52,258 nucleotides of DNA from Propionivibrio sp. (GTDB lineage: Bacteria > Pseudomonadota > Gammaproteobacteria > Burkholderiales > Rhodocyclaceae): positions 1-52,258 of the forward strand of contig NZ_JAPUVO010000134.1 in the NCBI RefSeq assembly GCF_029255185.1, read 5' to 3'. This document shows, piece after piece, positions 20,084-28,059 of this stretch. The notes under the pieces are model-generated. The model did not search any database, was not told where the DNA came from, and worked only from the letters and a program-made list of their open reading frames with translations. The position numbers and the translations under genes were made by a program. Positions within the stretch are counted from its first letter, which is position 1; each line of letters begins with the position of its first letter.

Positions 20084-20870
20084 GCCCCCTTGGCTTACGC
20101 GGAGCTTTGGCGCACAAGCTGTCGTAGAGCACATTGGGCAGCAAGCGCAGGATTTTTGCGACGATGCCCATCTGCCAGGGAATCACGGTGTAGCTTGTGC
20201 CGCGTTCGATGGCGCGCGCGAAACGTCTGGCGGCTTCGTCAGCAGACAGCAGGAAGGGCATGCGGTAGGGATTGATCTCGGTCATTGGCGTCTCAATGTA
20301 ACCCGGAGCGATGGTGACGACCTTGATGCCCGCCTCACGCATTTCGACACGCAAGCTTTCAAGGTAGGTAATCGCTGCTGCTTTCGAGGCGCTGTAGGCT
20401 TCGACGCCAGGCAGGCCGCGAATGCCGGCAACCGAGGCGATGCCGACCAGGCGTCCAGCCTTGCCGACAGTCGCCGCCTGACGCATGGCTGCGATGAAGG
20501 GCGCGAAGGTGGCGGCCATGCCATAGACATTTATTTCGAAGATGCGCCGGATGACCCCGAGGTCTTCGGCGCATTCGGTCAGAGTGCCGGAAGACACCCC
20601 GGCATTGGCGATTACGATGTCGGGCGCGCCGTGGGGCACGATGAAGTCCTCCGCCGCAGCCCGTAGTGCAGCGGCGTCGGTAACATCAAGGGGATAACAG
20701 CGCACCTGTTGCGCACCTTCACTGTAGAGCTTTTCAGCGATTGCCTTGAGCTGCTCGCCACGGCGAGCAGCCAGACCAAGCACCGCACCCTGTCGCGCAT
20801 AGTGGCTGGCCAGCGCACTGCCGATGCCGGAAGAGGCGCCGGTAATAAAGACGATTGGTGCTGAGCGCAC
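20079..20870 (-). CDS. Short-chain dehydrogenase/reductase (SDR) family oxidoreductase
   Basis: 263 residues. Classical SDR fold: nucleotide-binding VFITGASSGIGSALASHYA near residues 7-25, the NNAG-type segment IVIANAGVSSG, catalytic Ser in VGIASVAG, and catalytic YSASKAA (Tyr-x-x-x-Lys). The C-terminal 50 residues are hydrophobic and basic (YTVIPWQMGIVAKILRLLPNVLYD), possibly membrane-associated. The substrate is unknown. It is the last gene of the leftward argS-SPOR-dsbA-SDR run, 13 nt after dsbA. Confidence 0.87.
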   Translation of the reverse strand: MRSAPIVFITGASSGIGSALASHYARQGAVLGLAARRGEQLKAIAEKLYSEGAQQVRCYPLDVTDAAALRAAAEDFIVPHGAPDIVIANAGVSSGTLTECAEDLGVIRRIFEINVYGMAATFAPFIAAMRQAATVGKAGRLVGIASVAGIRGLPGVEAYSASKAAAITYLESLRVEMREAGIKVVTIAPGYIETPMTEINPYRMPFLLSADEAARRFARAIERGTSYTVIPWQMGIVAKILRLLPNVLYDSLCAKAPRKPRGL

Positions 20871-20883
20871 GCGGCCAGATCCC

Positions 20884-21534
20884 CTACTTTTTCTGGCTGC
20901 GTTCGCTGCGCGTCTTATTGATTAGCTTGTCGGTCAAGGCCAGCAGATCGGCATGGGTTTTTATGTCCTGGCCGGTCACCAGATAGCGCCCGTCAATAAC
21001 CAGTGCAGGAACACCGCGAATCTTGGCCGCCTGTGCCATCTGGTCGGCGCGCTTGGTCTTGCTGATTACGCCAAAGGAGTTGTAGGCGTCAGAAAACTTC
21101 TTGGCATCAACACCCTGCGCAGTAACCCACTCGAGGATGCTTTTATCGTCAATCAACTTCAGACCCTTTTCGTGGATAGCGTTGAAGACGGCCTCGTCGA
21201 GCCTTGGCAATTCGCCCGTAACTTCCAGGGCGTAATAAAGTCTGGCCATGCTCTGATAGAAGGGGCTGTTAAAGCCAACCGGAATTCGCCTAAATACAAC
21301 GTCTGCCGGCAGTTGGGCGGCCCATTTTGTGGCATGCGGATTCAGATCGCTGCAATGTGGGCAAGCGTAGGAGAAAAATTCGATGACCTCAATCTTGGCC
21401 GGATTATCAGTCATTTGTACCGGTTCGATAGCGACATAGTCGCGACCAACGACCAACTGGGCCTGTGCCGGCAGTGCCAGCGAGAACAGGGTGAAGGCGA
21501 CGGCGGTGAGCCATCCGTTCAGGTATTTTTTCAA
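20884..21534 (-). CDS. dsbA: Thiol:disulfide interchange protein DsbA
   Basis: 216 residues with a Sec signal peptide (MKKYLNGWLTAVAFTLFSLALPAQA). The thioredoxin fold carries the active site FFSYACPHCSDL (CPHC, the classic DsbA dipeptide). A helical insertion and the cis-proline segment RGVPALVIDGRYLVTG follow. It oxidises cysteine pairs in periplasmic proteins and is recycled by DsbB, which is not seen here. It lies 10 nt downstream of the SPOR gene, as is usual in beta-proteobacteria. Confidence 0.94.
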   Translation of the reverse strand: MKKYLNGWLTAVAFTLFSLALPAQAQLVVGRDYVAIEPVQMTDNPAKIEVIEFFSYACPHCSDLNPHATKWAAQLPADVVFRRIPVGFNSPFYQSMARLYYALEVTGELPRLDEAVFNAIHEKGLKLIDDKSILEWVTAQGVDAKKFSDAYNSFGVISKTKRADQMAQAAKIRGVPALVIDGRYLVTGQDIKTHADLLALTDKLINKTRSERSQKK

Positions 21535-21544
21535 TGCAGTCTCC

Positions 21545-22168
21545 TCAGTCTTTCTTTACGACGTTAGCTTCGATGCCCTGCTTGGCAAGATCGGAGCGCA
21601 TGTTATTCACGTCATCGATTTTTTTGAACGGTCCCAGGCGAACGCGGTACCACACTTTTTCCTGCAACATGACCTGTTGAACTGAAGCTTCAACGCCCAT
21701 CATCGCAAGCTTGGCTTTCTGACCATCAGCGTCACCGGCATTCTGGAAAGAACCGGTCTGCAAATAGATCGGCTCCGTGAGAGCGCTTTCCTTTTCGGTC
21801 TTGCCTTTGACCACGTCAGCCTGTTTTGTATCCCCCGGCTTGGGATCCGGGATGACTTCGGCATTTCCGGGCAGAATCTTGTAGAAATCAAAGCGAGGTT
21901 TATCGCTATTTTGGGGAATCGGGTCACCTGGCTTGCCTGGCAGAGCCATCGGCACCGCACCAACTTGTGGTGGTGCAACGGCTGGAGCCGGCGAAGGCTG
22001 TCCCTTGTTGTTAAAAGGAGCTGGCGTTTTGTGGATATACCAGACAACGCCCGACGCCGCGAGCACGCCAATGACCAGGCCAAGGAAAAGGCCAAGCAGT
22101 GTGCCGCCCCCCGATTTCTTTCTTAACCCGGCACGACCACTTTTTCGGGGTTTCATATCATGACTCAT
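21545..22168 (-). CDS. SPOR-domain cell-division-associated membrane protein
   Basis: 207 residues. A basic cytoplasmic N-terminus (MKPRKSGRAGLRKKSGGG) leads into one membrane helix (LLGLFLGLVIGVLAASGVVW, about residues 24-43). A long Pro/Lys-rich periplasmic linker follows, then a C-terminal SPOR domain with two repeats (IYLQTGSFQNAGDADGQKAK and VWYRVRLGPFKKIDDVN). SPOR domains bind denuded peptidoglycan at the septum. It sits between argS and dsbA, as in related genomes. It is FtsN-like in layout, but orthology to FtsN is not shown. Confidence 0.85.
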   Translation of the reverse strand: MSHDMKPRKSGRAGLRKKSGGGTLLGLFLGLVIGVLAASGVVWYIHKTPAPFNNKGQPSPAPAVAPPQVGAVPMALPGKPGDPIPQNSDKPRFDFYKILPGNAEVIPDPKPGDTKQADVVKGKTEKESALTEPIYLQTGSFQNAGDADGQKAKLAMMGVEASVQQVMLQEKVWYRVRLGPFKKIDDVNNMRSDLAKQGIEANVVKKD

Positions 22169-22190
22169 GAATTTCTCTCTGCTTCAATGC

Positions 22191-23963
22191 TTACATTGAT
22201 GGCGGGCAACTTACGCCTAGAATTGCCAGGCCATTCCGGATAACCTGGCGCACTGCGGCTGCCAGAGCGATACGGGCATTCTTCACCGCGACATCGTCGA
22301 CCAGCATGCGTTCGGCATTATAGTAGCTGTGGAATTCAGCGGCCAGATCCTTCAGATAGAAAGCGATCAGGTGCGGCGCCAGTTCACTGGCAGCAGCAGC
22401 AATGATCTCTGGAAATTCACTGAGCTTGCCGGCGATCGCCAGTTCGTGCGGATTGTCGAGGCGGGCGAGGTCGGCATTGACGAGGACGTCCGGCTCACCG
22501 TCCCACTGCGCGAGCAAGGAACAAACGCGAGCGTGGGCGTACTGGATGTAATAGACCGGGTTGTCATTGGTCTGGCTCTTGGCCAAATCGAGGTCGAAGT
22601 CGAGGTGTTGATCCGACTTGCGCAACACATAGAAGAAGCGGCAGGCGTCGTTGCCGACTTCCTCGCGCAATGTGCGCAAGGTAACAAACTCGCCGGAGCG
22701 GGTCGACATCGATGCCTTCTGGCCATTGCGGTAAAGCACGGCAAACTGCACCAGCGCCACGTCGAGGACATCCGGATTCAACCCGAGTGCGGCCAAAGCG
22801 CCCTTGACGCGCGGGATGTAGCCGTGATGGTCGGCGCCCCAGATGTTGATGATGCGTTCAAAACCACGTTCGCACTTGTTCAAGTGGTAGGCAATGTCGG
22901 AAGCGAAGTAAGTGTAAAGACCGTTGTCTCGTTGCACGACGCGGTCCTTCTCGTCGCCGAAGGCAGACGACTTGAACCACCTGGCGCCATCCTGCTCATA
23001 CAGGTAGCCCGCTTTTGCAAGTCGTTCGACACAGCGGCTAACGAGCCCGGTATCGAACAGGGATTTTTCCGAGAACCACACATCAAAGTGCACGCCAAAC
23101 TCTTCGAGGTCGCTGCGACCGTCTTCGAGTTGCTCGGTCAGCACGTGATTGTGTACGTAGTTCCAGTCTTCGCCGAGCAGCTTCTTGGCGTTTCCGATCA
23201 ATGTATCGAGGTGCGTCTCACGCTGGGCCTTGGCATCATCGTCGGCGCGTTCGTCGTCCGGCAGACCCGGAGTGCCCTGGAGAATGGCGGCAGCGGTCCG
23301 GACAAACTTGTCGCCGTGCGCGATTTTCATCTGCTCGGCCATATTGAACACGTATTCACCCTGATAGGCGTTGGTCGGGAAAGGGGCGCTGCCACAGGTT
23401 TCGGCGTAGAAATCGAGATAGCGAAGCCAGGTAGAGAGCGCCAGAATATCCATCTGCCGACCGGCATCATTGACATAGTATTCGCGCGTCACATCCCAGC
23501 CGGCGTAGGCCAGCAAGTTGGCAAGGCTGGCGCCGTAGGCCGCGCCACGCCCATGACCGACATGCAAGGGGCCAGTCGGATTGGCCGAAACGAATTCAAC
23601 CTGCACCTTCTTGTTGCCACCTAGCGTCGACCTGCCGAAAGACTCCGCCTGGGTCAGAATGCTGCGGATTACCGCCAGCTTGGCCGAAGCGTGCAGATGG
23701 AAGTTGATGAAGCCGGCTCCGGCAATCTCGGTTTTCTCGATAAAAGGTGATTTCGGAATCTCGGAGAGCAGCAGTTGAGCCAACTCGCGCGGATTGCGTT
23801 TCATCGGGCGAGCAAGCTGCATTGCCAGATTGCACGAGAAATCGCCATGCGCAGCCTGCTTCGGACGCTCCAGCAAGATGGCGGTGTCCGCCTGATCAGG
23901 CACGACGCTCGCTAGCGCAGTGCGCATCAATGCGGCGAGATGGGGCTTGATATCGTCAGTCAT
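22191..23963 (-). CDS. argS: Arginyl-tRNA synthetase
   Basis: 590 residues, close to the usual 550-590. N-terminal Add-1 domain; class I HIGH-type signature in VSANPTGPLHVGHGRGAAYG (HVGH); KMSKS equivalent in ASMSTRSGEFV; and the C-terminal anticodon-binding helices with EFHSYYNAERML. It charges tRNA-Arg in the cytoplasm. First gene of a leftward operon; the SPOR gene begins 22 nt after its stop. Confidence 0.98.
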   Translation of the reverse strand: MTDDIKPHLAALMRTALASVVPDQADTAILLERPKQAAHGDFSCNLAMQLARPMKRNPRELAQLLLSEIPKSPFIEKTEIAGAGFINFHLHASAKLAVIRSILTQAESFGRSTLGGNKKVQVEFVSANPTGPLHVGHGRGAAYGASLANLLAYAGWDVTREYYVNDAGRQMDILALSTWLRYLDFYAETCGSAPFPTNAYQGEYVFNMAEQMKIAHGDKFVRTAAAILQGTPGLPDDERADDDAKAQRETHLDTLIGNAKKLLGEDWNYVHNHVLTEQLEDGRSDLEEFGVHFDVWFSEKSLFDTGLVSRCVERLAKAGYLYEQDGARWFKSSAFGDEKDRVVQRDNGLYTYFASDIAYHLNKCERGFERIINIWGADHHGYIPRVKGALAALGLNPDVLDVALVQFAVLYRNGQKASMSTRSGEFVTLRTLREEVGNDACRFFYVLRKSDQHLDFDLDLAKSQTNDNPVYYIQYAHARVCSLLAQWDGEPDVLVNADLARLDNPHELAIAGKLSEFPEIIAAAASELAPHLIAFYLKDLAAEFHSYYNAERMLVDDVAVKNARIALAAAVRQVIRNGLAILGVSCPPSM

Positions 23964-24080
23964 CGTAACGTTTCTTGATATGGGGCAAGTGGCCGATTAT
24001 ACGACGCCCGGCTCTTTATGAGGTCATCGAAGAAGTTGGCTGGTAGAGTGGACACATCAGGCAAAGTGCAAGGACGACCG

Positions 24081-24821
24081 ATGACCGCAGGACCCGCTCG
24101 CCGCTATGCGGTGATCATTATCTCTTATGCCTTTATCGCAATACTGGCCGCGTGCACTCACGCCCCGAGCGTCCCCCGCACTCCTGCGCCACAAATCGGC
24201 GATGGCTACCCGGAAAAACTTGACATCCTGGAACCAGGAGAGCAAGAAGTCGTCGTCGTGATCAACGACAATTCGAAAATGGTCCATGCCGGGATGTTTG
24301 CCGGTGACAGCTTGCTGGACCCGGCGGGAAGTTATGAAGGAACGCGCCGACTCGATCGGCACTGGCCGGGCAGCAGCCTGCAAGACTATCTGCGCTTTCA
24401 ACTGGAAGACGGTCCGGTTGTCAAAGTCTATCGCTTTACCCTGTCACCTGAAGGGTTCATGCAGGTCAAAGCACGCGCCGACAAAACCGGCGCTACCCTG
24501 CCGTTCTTTTGCGCCGCCCGTGTACAAAACATCATTAGCGGCATCACGCCCTTCGAGTCGGTGCCCGACGCATGGCTGATCTCGCCCGCAGCCCTGGCCA
24601 ACAAGCTCGACGCCATCATCGGCTCGAACAGAATCGCGGGTGCCTGTTTCTGGCCAAACGGCACGTCCTGCTATCCACGCACGTCAGGCGAAGCTCGGGT
24701 TGATCCGGGGTGCGTCAGTACTGCGGACCCACCCGGATGTCATGAATTGCCAACGCCGCTTACCTCTCCGGAAAACACGCAGCCAGATGAGCGGCGCTCG
24801 GCTTTTTCGAAAAAAGGCTGA
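24081..24821 (+). CDS. Hypothetical lipoprotein with cysteine-rich C-terminal part
   Basis: About 246 residues from the ATG at 24081 (AAGGA upstream); an earlier in-frame ATG at 24018 lacks a good ribosome site. The signal sequence ends in a lipobox (AILAAC near residue 25), so it is probably an outer- or inner-membrane lipoprotein. The middle part (VVVVINDNSKMVHAGMFAG and the following 90 residues with RLDRHWPGSSLQDYLRF) resembles nothing I can name with certainty. The last 70 residues hold several Cys. Its 3' end overlaps the end of the convergent symporter gene by 62 nt. Function unknown. Confidence 0.6.
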   Translation: MTAGPARRYAVIIISYAFIAILAACTHAPSVPRTPAPQIGDGYPEKLDILEPGEQEVVVVINDNSKMVHAGMFAGDSLLDPAGSYEGTRRLDRHWPGSSLQDYLRFQLEDGPVVKVYRFTLSPEGFMQVKARADKTGATLPFFCAARVQNIISGITPFESVPDAWLISPAALANKLDAIIGSNRIAGACFWPNGTSCYPRTSGEARVDPGCVSTADPPGCHELPTPLTSPENTQPDERRSAFSKKG

Positions 24822-26355
24822 CAACGACGGTGAATAGCAGCGACACCGGCACAGCATAGACCAGTGGGTCAATATCCTTGAGCGGGCTTCCGATGGCCAG
24901 CGAGGGAACGCCGAAGATCATGTTGGATAGCCCCAGCGGCTTGGATACCTTCTCGAAAACAAAAAACAGTACGATGACGCTGACGACCAGACCGCTCAGG
25001 AAACCGGCATGCGCTCCAGCCCTGCTTACGCCCTTCCAGTACAAGCCCAGCGCATAAATTGTCAGAAAACTGCCGGCACACAGGCCGAAGAAGAGTGCGG
25101 TGCCGTTGACAATGATCGTTGCGCCATCCTTGAAAAAACTGGGCAGGAAGTAGGCAGTCAGCGTGCTGATCAGAATCGCTGCCAGCATCGCTATGCGCAT
25201 GATGCGAACCGGCTTCTCGGCTTTCATTCCCATGCCTTTTTCCATGATGTCGTGACCAATGGCCGAGCCCATGGTGTGGAACTGCGAGCTCAGCGTCGAC
25301 ATGGCCGCCGCCAGCAGGGTAATCATGAACACCGCCGTGTACCATTCGGGCATGTTGTTTTTGATGAAGAGCGGGATAACGTTGTCGGGCGATCCGGCGG
25401 CGGCGATGGCAATCTTGCCGCTGGCGTTCATGAAGAATACATTGGACAGCGAACCAACGACGAAAGCGACGCCGGTCATCAGCATGATAAACACGCCACC
25501 GATGACGACGCCCCGGTTCAATTCGCGGTCGCTCTTCACGGTCATAAAGCGGACAACGAGTTGCGGCTGAGCGAGCACACCGATACCGACACCCATCACG
25601 ACAGTCGAAATCAACGTCCACCAGAGCGGCGAAAAGAGTTCAGGCATTGCCGTCCATCCGCGGTGTCCCTTGGCGACCAGTGCTGCTGGCACCTTGTCGG
25701 CGATGGCGGTCAACTGTTCGTGCGCGGAAACTACGCCTCCCAAGCCACTATAGGCATACCACAATAGGAGGGTCATGCCGATAGCCATGATGGCGCCTTG
25801 AAAGGCGTCGGTATACATCACCCCTTTCATGCCGCCCATCATCACGTAAAAACCGACGATAATCACGATGGTCAGCAAAGCCATATTTTGCGACAAGCCG
25901 AGCGCCACGGTCAGAAAGCTCACGCCACCAAGCATAACCGCACCGGCATAAAGTGGCATGCCAATAAAAATCAGCGCGGCAGCGGCCACTTGCAAAAACT
26001 TTGAGTCATAACGCTTACCGAGAAACTCAGGGAAGGTGTGAGCGTCAAGCTGGTGTCCCATGCGGCGCGTAGGCTTGCCGAAGATGATGAAGGCGATGAA
26101 TATGCCAAGGAAGATGTTGAGCACGGTCAACCATAGAATGCCCATGCCAAAAACCGCCGCCGCACCGCCAAAGCCGACAATGGCTGCTGTTGAGATAAAA
26201 GTAGACCCGTAGGAGACGGCCATGATGACGGGATGAACCTTGCGGCCGGCGAGCAGGTAATCCTTGGCATTGGCAGTCTGGATATAGCCGAGATAGCCGA
26301 GTACCGCCGTAATGGCCAGATAAACTAGCGTGGTGACAACAACGGTGGCGTTCAT
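24760..26355 (-). CDS. Sodium:solute symporter family (SSS) transporter
   Basis: 531 residues with about 13 membrane helices, the normal SSS size. Recognisable segments are the N-terminal DYLLAGRKVHPVIMAVSYGSTFISTAAIVGFGG, shown here as the typical Na+-site loop (split: DYLLAGRKVHPVIMA / SYGSTFISTAAIVG), MGGMKGVMYTDAFQG, and LLAAAMSTLSSQFHTMGSAI. The substrate is unclear (carboxylates or amino acids are possible). It starts within the stop of a 55-residue gene (ATGA overlap), which is likely its accessory subunit. The C-terminus overlaps the convergent lipoprotein gene by 62 nt. Confidence 0.9.
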   Translation of the reverse strand: MNATVVVTTLVYLAITAVLGYLGYIQTANAKDYLLAGRKVHPVIMAVSYGSTFISTAAIVGFGGAAAVFGMGILWLTVLNIFLGIFIAFIIFGKPTRRMGHQLDAHTFPEFLGKRYDSKFLQVAAAALIFIGMPLYAGAVMLGGVSFLTVALGLSQNMALLTIVIIVGFYVMMGGMKGVMYTDAFQGAIMAIGMTLLLWYAYSGLGGVVSAHEQLTAIADKVPAALVAKGHRGWTAMPELFSPLWWTLISTVVMGVGIGVLAQPQLVVRFMTVKSDRELNRGVVIGGVFIMLMTGVAFVVGSLSNVFFMNASGKIAIAAAGSPDNVIPLFIKNNMPEWYTAVFMITLLAAAMSTLSSQFHTMGSAIGHDIMEKGMGMKAEKPVRIMRIAMLAAILISTLTAYFLPSFFKDGATIIVNGTALFFGLCAGSFLTIYALGLYWKGVSRAGAHAGFLSGLVVSVIVLFFVFEKVSKPLGLSNMIFGVPSLAIGSPLKDIDPLVYAVPVSLLFTVVVSLFSKKPSAAHLAACFPER

Positions 26356-26519
26356 TTAGGCTCTCCCTTTTCCCACGCTTCTTCTTCAGCGATTTCCTCG
26401 ACTTCCTCTTCCGGACTTGGCTTGTTCCAGTTAATAAAGCCATACACCACACACAGTGCGGTCGAGCCCAGCGTCAAGATAAACGCCAGACTGACGCCCC
26501 AATCCCCTAATCCCAGCAT
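26352..26519 (-). CDS. Small symporter-associated membrane protein (55 aa)
   Basis: A 55-residue ORF starting at the ATG at 26517-26519, with AAGGGGGTG a few bases upstream. Its TGA overlaps the symporter ATG (ATGA). The sequence begins MLGLGDWGVSLAFILTLGS and has one membrane helix (about residues 8-28), then a Trp-Asn-Lys-Pro hinge. The tail is very acidic (repeated EEE near residues 37-47). Such tiny proteins encoded directly before SSS symporters have been annotated as symporter small accessory proteins. The position, ribosome site and coupling strongly suggest a subunit of the transporter. Confidence 0.8.
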   Translation of the reverse strand: MLGLGDWGVSLAFILTLGSTALCVVYGFINWNKPSPEEEVEEIAEEEAWEKGEPK

Positions 26520-26539
26520 GAAACACCCCCTTGTAGACG

Positions 26540-26555
26540 CCGACTAAGAAGTCGG
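26540..26555 (-). repeat. Hairpin upstream of the symporter genes
   Basis: CCGACT-AAGA-AGTCGG is a perfect 6-bp stem with a 4-nt loop (26540-26555), 20 nt before the small-protein start. In the leader of the leftward symporter transcript it could affect translation or mRNA ends; no T-run follows, so it is not an obvious terminator. Confidence 0.4.
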
Positions 26556-26574
26556 TCGATGGTAAAAGATATAG

Positions 26575-26602
26575 AGCGATCGGTCGGCAGTTAGCGATCG
26601 CT
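26575..26602 (-). terminator. Possible terminator of the YajD-like gene
   Basis: Inverted repeat AGCGATCG/CGATCGCT (26575-26582 with 26595-26602, 12-nt spacer) spans the stop codon of the YajD-like gene. A loose T-rich stretch (CTATATCTTTT on the minus strand) follows. The stem is good but the U-tract is displaced, so the call is weak. Confidence 0.4.
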
Positions 26603-27028
26603 TCGCTTGAGAAGGTCTTTCAGATTGGCGAATGGCTGCGCACTTGCCCGATTGACCTGAGCCTTGCCGCTCTCGCCAACTCCGGCCTGGCGCGCGGCAT
26701 CGTGGTCTGACTCTCGAGAATGCTCGTTGTCGTGGCAATACAGACAGAGCAGTTCCCAATTGCTGCCATCCTTTGGATTATTGTCGTGGTTGTGGTCGCG
26801 ATGATGCACAGTCAGTTGCTGCAAATTTTCGCGAACAAACTCACGGGCACAGCGCCCGCAGATCCACGGGTAGATTTTCAGTGCCTGTTCGCGATAACCC
26901 TGCTCGCGAGTCTGACGATTGCGAACAGACTCGGCAATCATTCGATCAGCATGTGCACGCTTCGCATCTTCGGCAACCAAGACTTTCCCCTTGAAGGACG
27001 TTGCAATCAATTTTACGCCATCGGCCAA
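26591..27028 (-). CDS. yajD: HNH nuclease family protein, YajD-like
   Basis: Up to 145 residues. The core is a treble-clef HNH domain: ALKIYPWICGRCAREF (first Cys pair), LTVHHRDHNHDNNP (His-His and Asn), and NWELLCLYCHDNEHSR (second Cys pair and final His). This closely resembles E. coli YajD, which is a short HNH protein of unclear role; the family does not have a proven substrate. The C-terminal PFANLKDLLKRSDR is also YajD-like. The start is uncertain: 27028 is a TTG, and shorter starts downstream are possible. Confidence 0.85.
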   Translation of the reverse strand: MADGVKLIATSFKGKVLVAEDAKRAHADRMIAESVRNRQTREQGYREQALKIYPWICGRCAREFVRENLQQLTVHHRDHNHDNNPKDGSNWELLCLYCHDNEHSRESDHDAARQAGVGESGKAQVNRASAQPFANLKDLLKRSDR

Positions 27029-27159
27029 TTGTAAAACCGCCGGAGGCTATAAACCATAGACTTACAAATAATTCATTTTGCATGAATCGTCGGCAAGTTT
27101 AAACTGGCGTTGTGTAAGGCTATGGCTATAAACTCCCCTTTTTTTGCCCGCCTCCCCAA

Positions 27160-28059
27160 ATGCCACAGGCCACTCCCGCCACCTACCTCAAACTCTTGCT
27201 GACCGCCCTGTTCTGGGGTGGAACCTGGGTCGCTGGACGTGTCGCCGTACAGGAAGCGGCTCCGTTCGCGGTCGCCAGTTGGCGCTTCTTCGTCGCCGCT
27301 CTCGTGCTGGGCGTGCTGCTGATCGTTCGCGAAGGCTGGCTCCGCTGGTCGGCGCGACAATGGCTGAAGTTGGCAGCACTTGGACTCTCCGGCGTTTTTT
27401 TCTACAACGTCTTTTTCCTTTATGGCCTGCAGCGGGTCGAGGCTGGTCGTGGCGCGCTGGTCGTCGCCCTCACCCCGGCCATGATTGCGCTTGCCGACTG
27501 GCTATTATTCCGTCTGCCGATGTCGCCAAAAAAAGTCCTCGGCATCGTGTTGGCCCTGTTTGGCAGCCTGCTGGTGGTCACTCGCGGGCAACCGAGGCAA
27601 TTGCTCGGCGGCGGGGTTGGATTAGGCGAATGGCTGCTGATGGGGAGCGTTGTGTCTTGGGCCAGCTACACTCTAATCAATCGTCATTTCTCAAAACAGT
27701 TCTCGGCGCTGGCCTTGGCCTTTGGCGGCTGTTTTACCGGCTGGCTGATGCTGACCGCCACCGCCCTGATCAACGGCAGCCTGTTCGTTCTCGGTGCCAC
27801 AACATGGCGCGGCTGGAGCAGCATCATTTTTCTCGGCCTTTTTGGAACGGCACTTGCCTTTACCTGGTATTCGGAAGGCATTGCACGTATCGGCACGACA
27901 AAATCCGCCGCATTCATCAACCTGGTCCCGGTATTCGCCGTCCTGCTCGGTACCCTGATGCTCGACGAGTGGCTCGGTGGCGCCGTCCTTGCTGGCGGAG
28001 CGCTGGTTATTGTCGGCGTGTTCTTGACCAATCGAACCGCCCTTCCCGCTACAACTTGA
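27160..28059 (+). CDS. EamA/DMT-superfamily transporter
   Basis: 299 residues with ten predicted membrane helices, in two EamA repeats (about residues 8-140 and 155-290). Typical segments are LLTALFWGGTWVAGRVAVQE, FLYGLQRVEAGRGALVVAL, and, in the second half, FLGLFGTALAFTWYSEGI and LVPVFAVLLGTLMLDEWLGG. Members export amino acids, nucleobases or other metabolites by drug/metabolite exchange; the substrate cannot be read from sequence. The final 11 nt overlap the convergent phosphodiesterase gene. Confidence 0.88.
   Translation: MPQATPATYLKLLLTALFWGGTWVAGRVAVQEAAPFAVASWRFFVAALVLGVLLIVREGWLRWSARQWLKLAALGLSGVFFYNVFFLYGLQRVEAGRGALVVALTPAMIALADWLLFRLPMSPKKVLGIVLALFGSLLVVTRGQPRQLLGGGVGLGEWLLMGSVVSWASYTLINRHFSKQFSALALAFGGCFTGWLMLTATALINGSLFVLGATTWRGWSSIIFLGLFGTALAFTWYSEGIARIGTTKSAAFINLVPVFAVLLGTLMLDEWLGGAVLAGGALVIVGVFLTNRTALPATT

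Noticed and set aside
22329-23624. Long open frame (431 codons) antisense to argS
   Set aside because: It lies wholly inside the well-conserved argS coding sequence on the other strand, with composition typical of antisense shadow frames.
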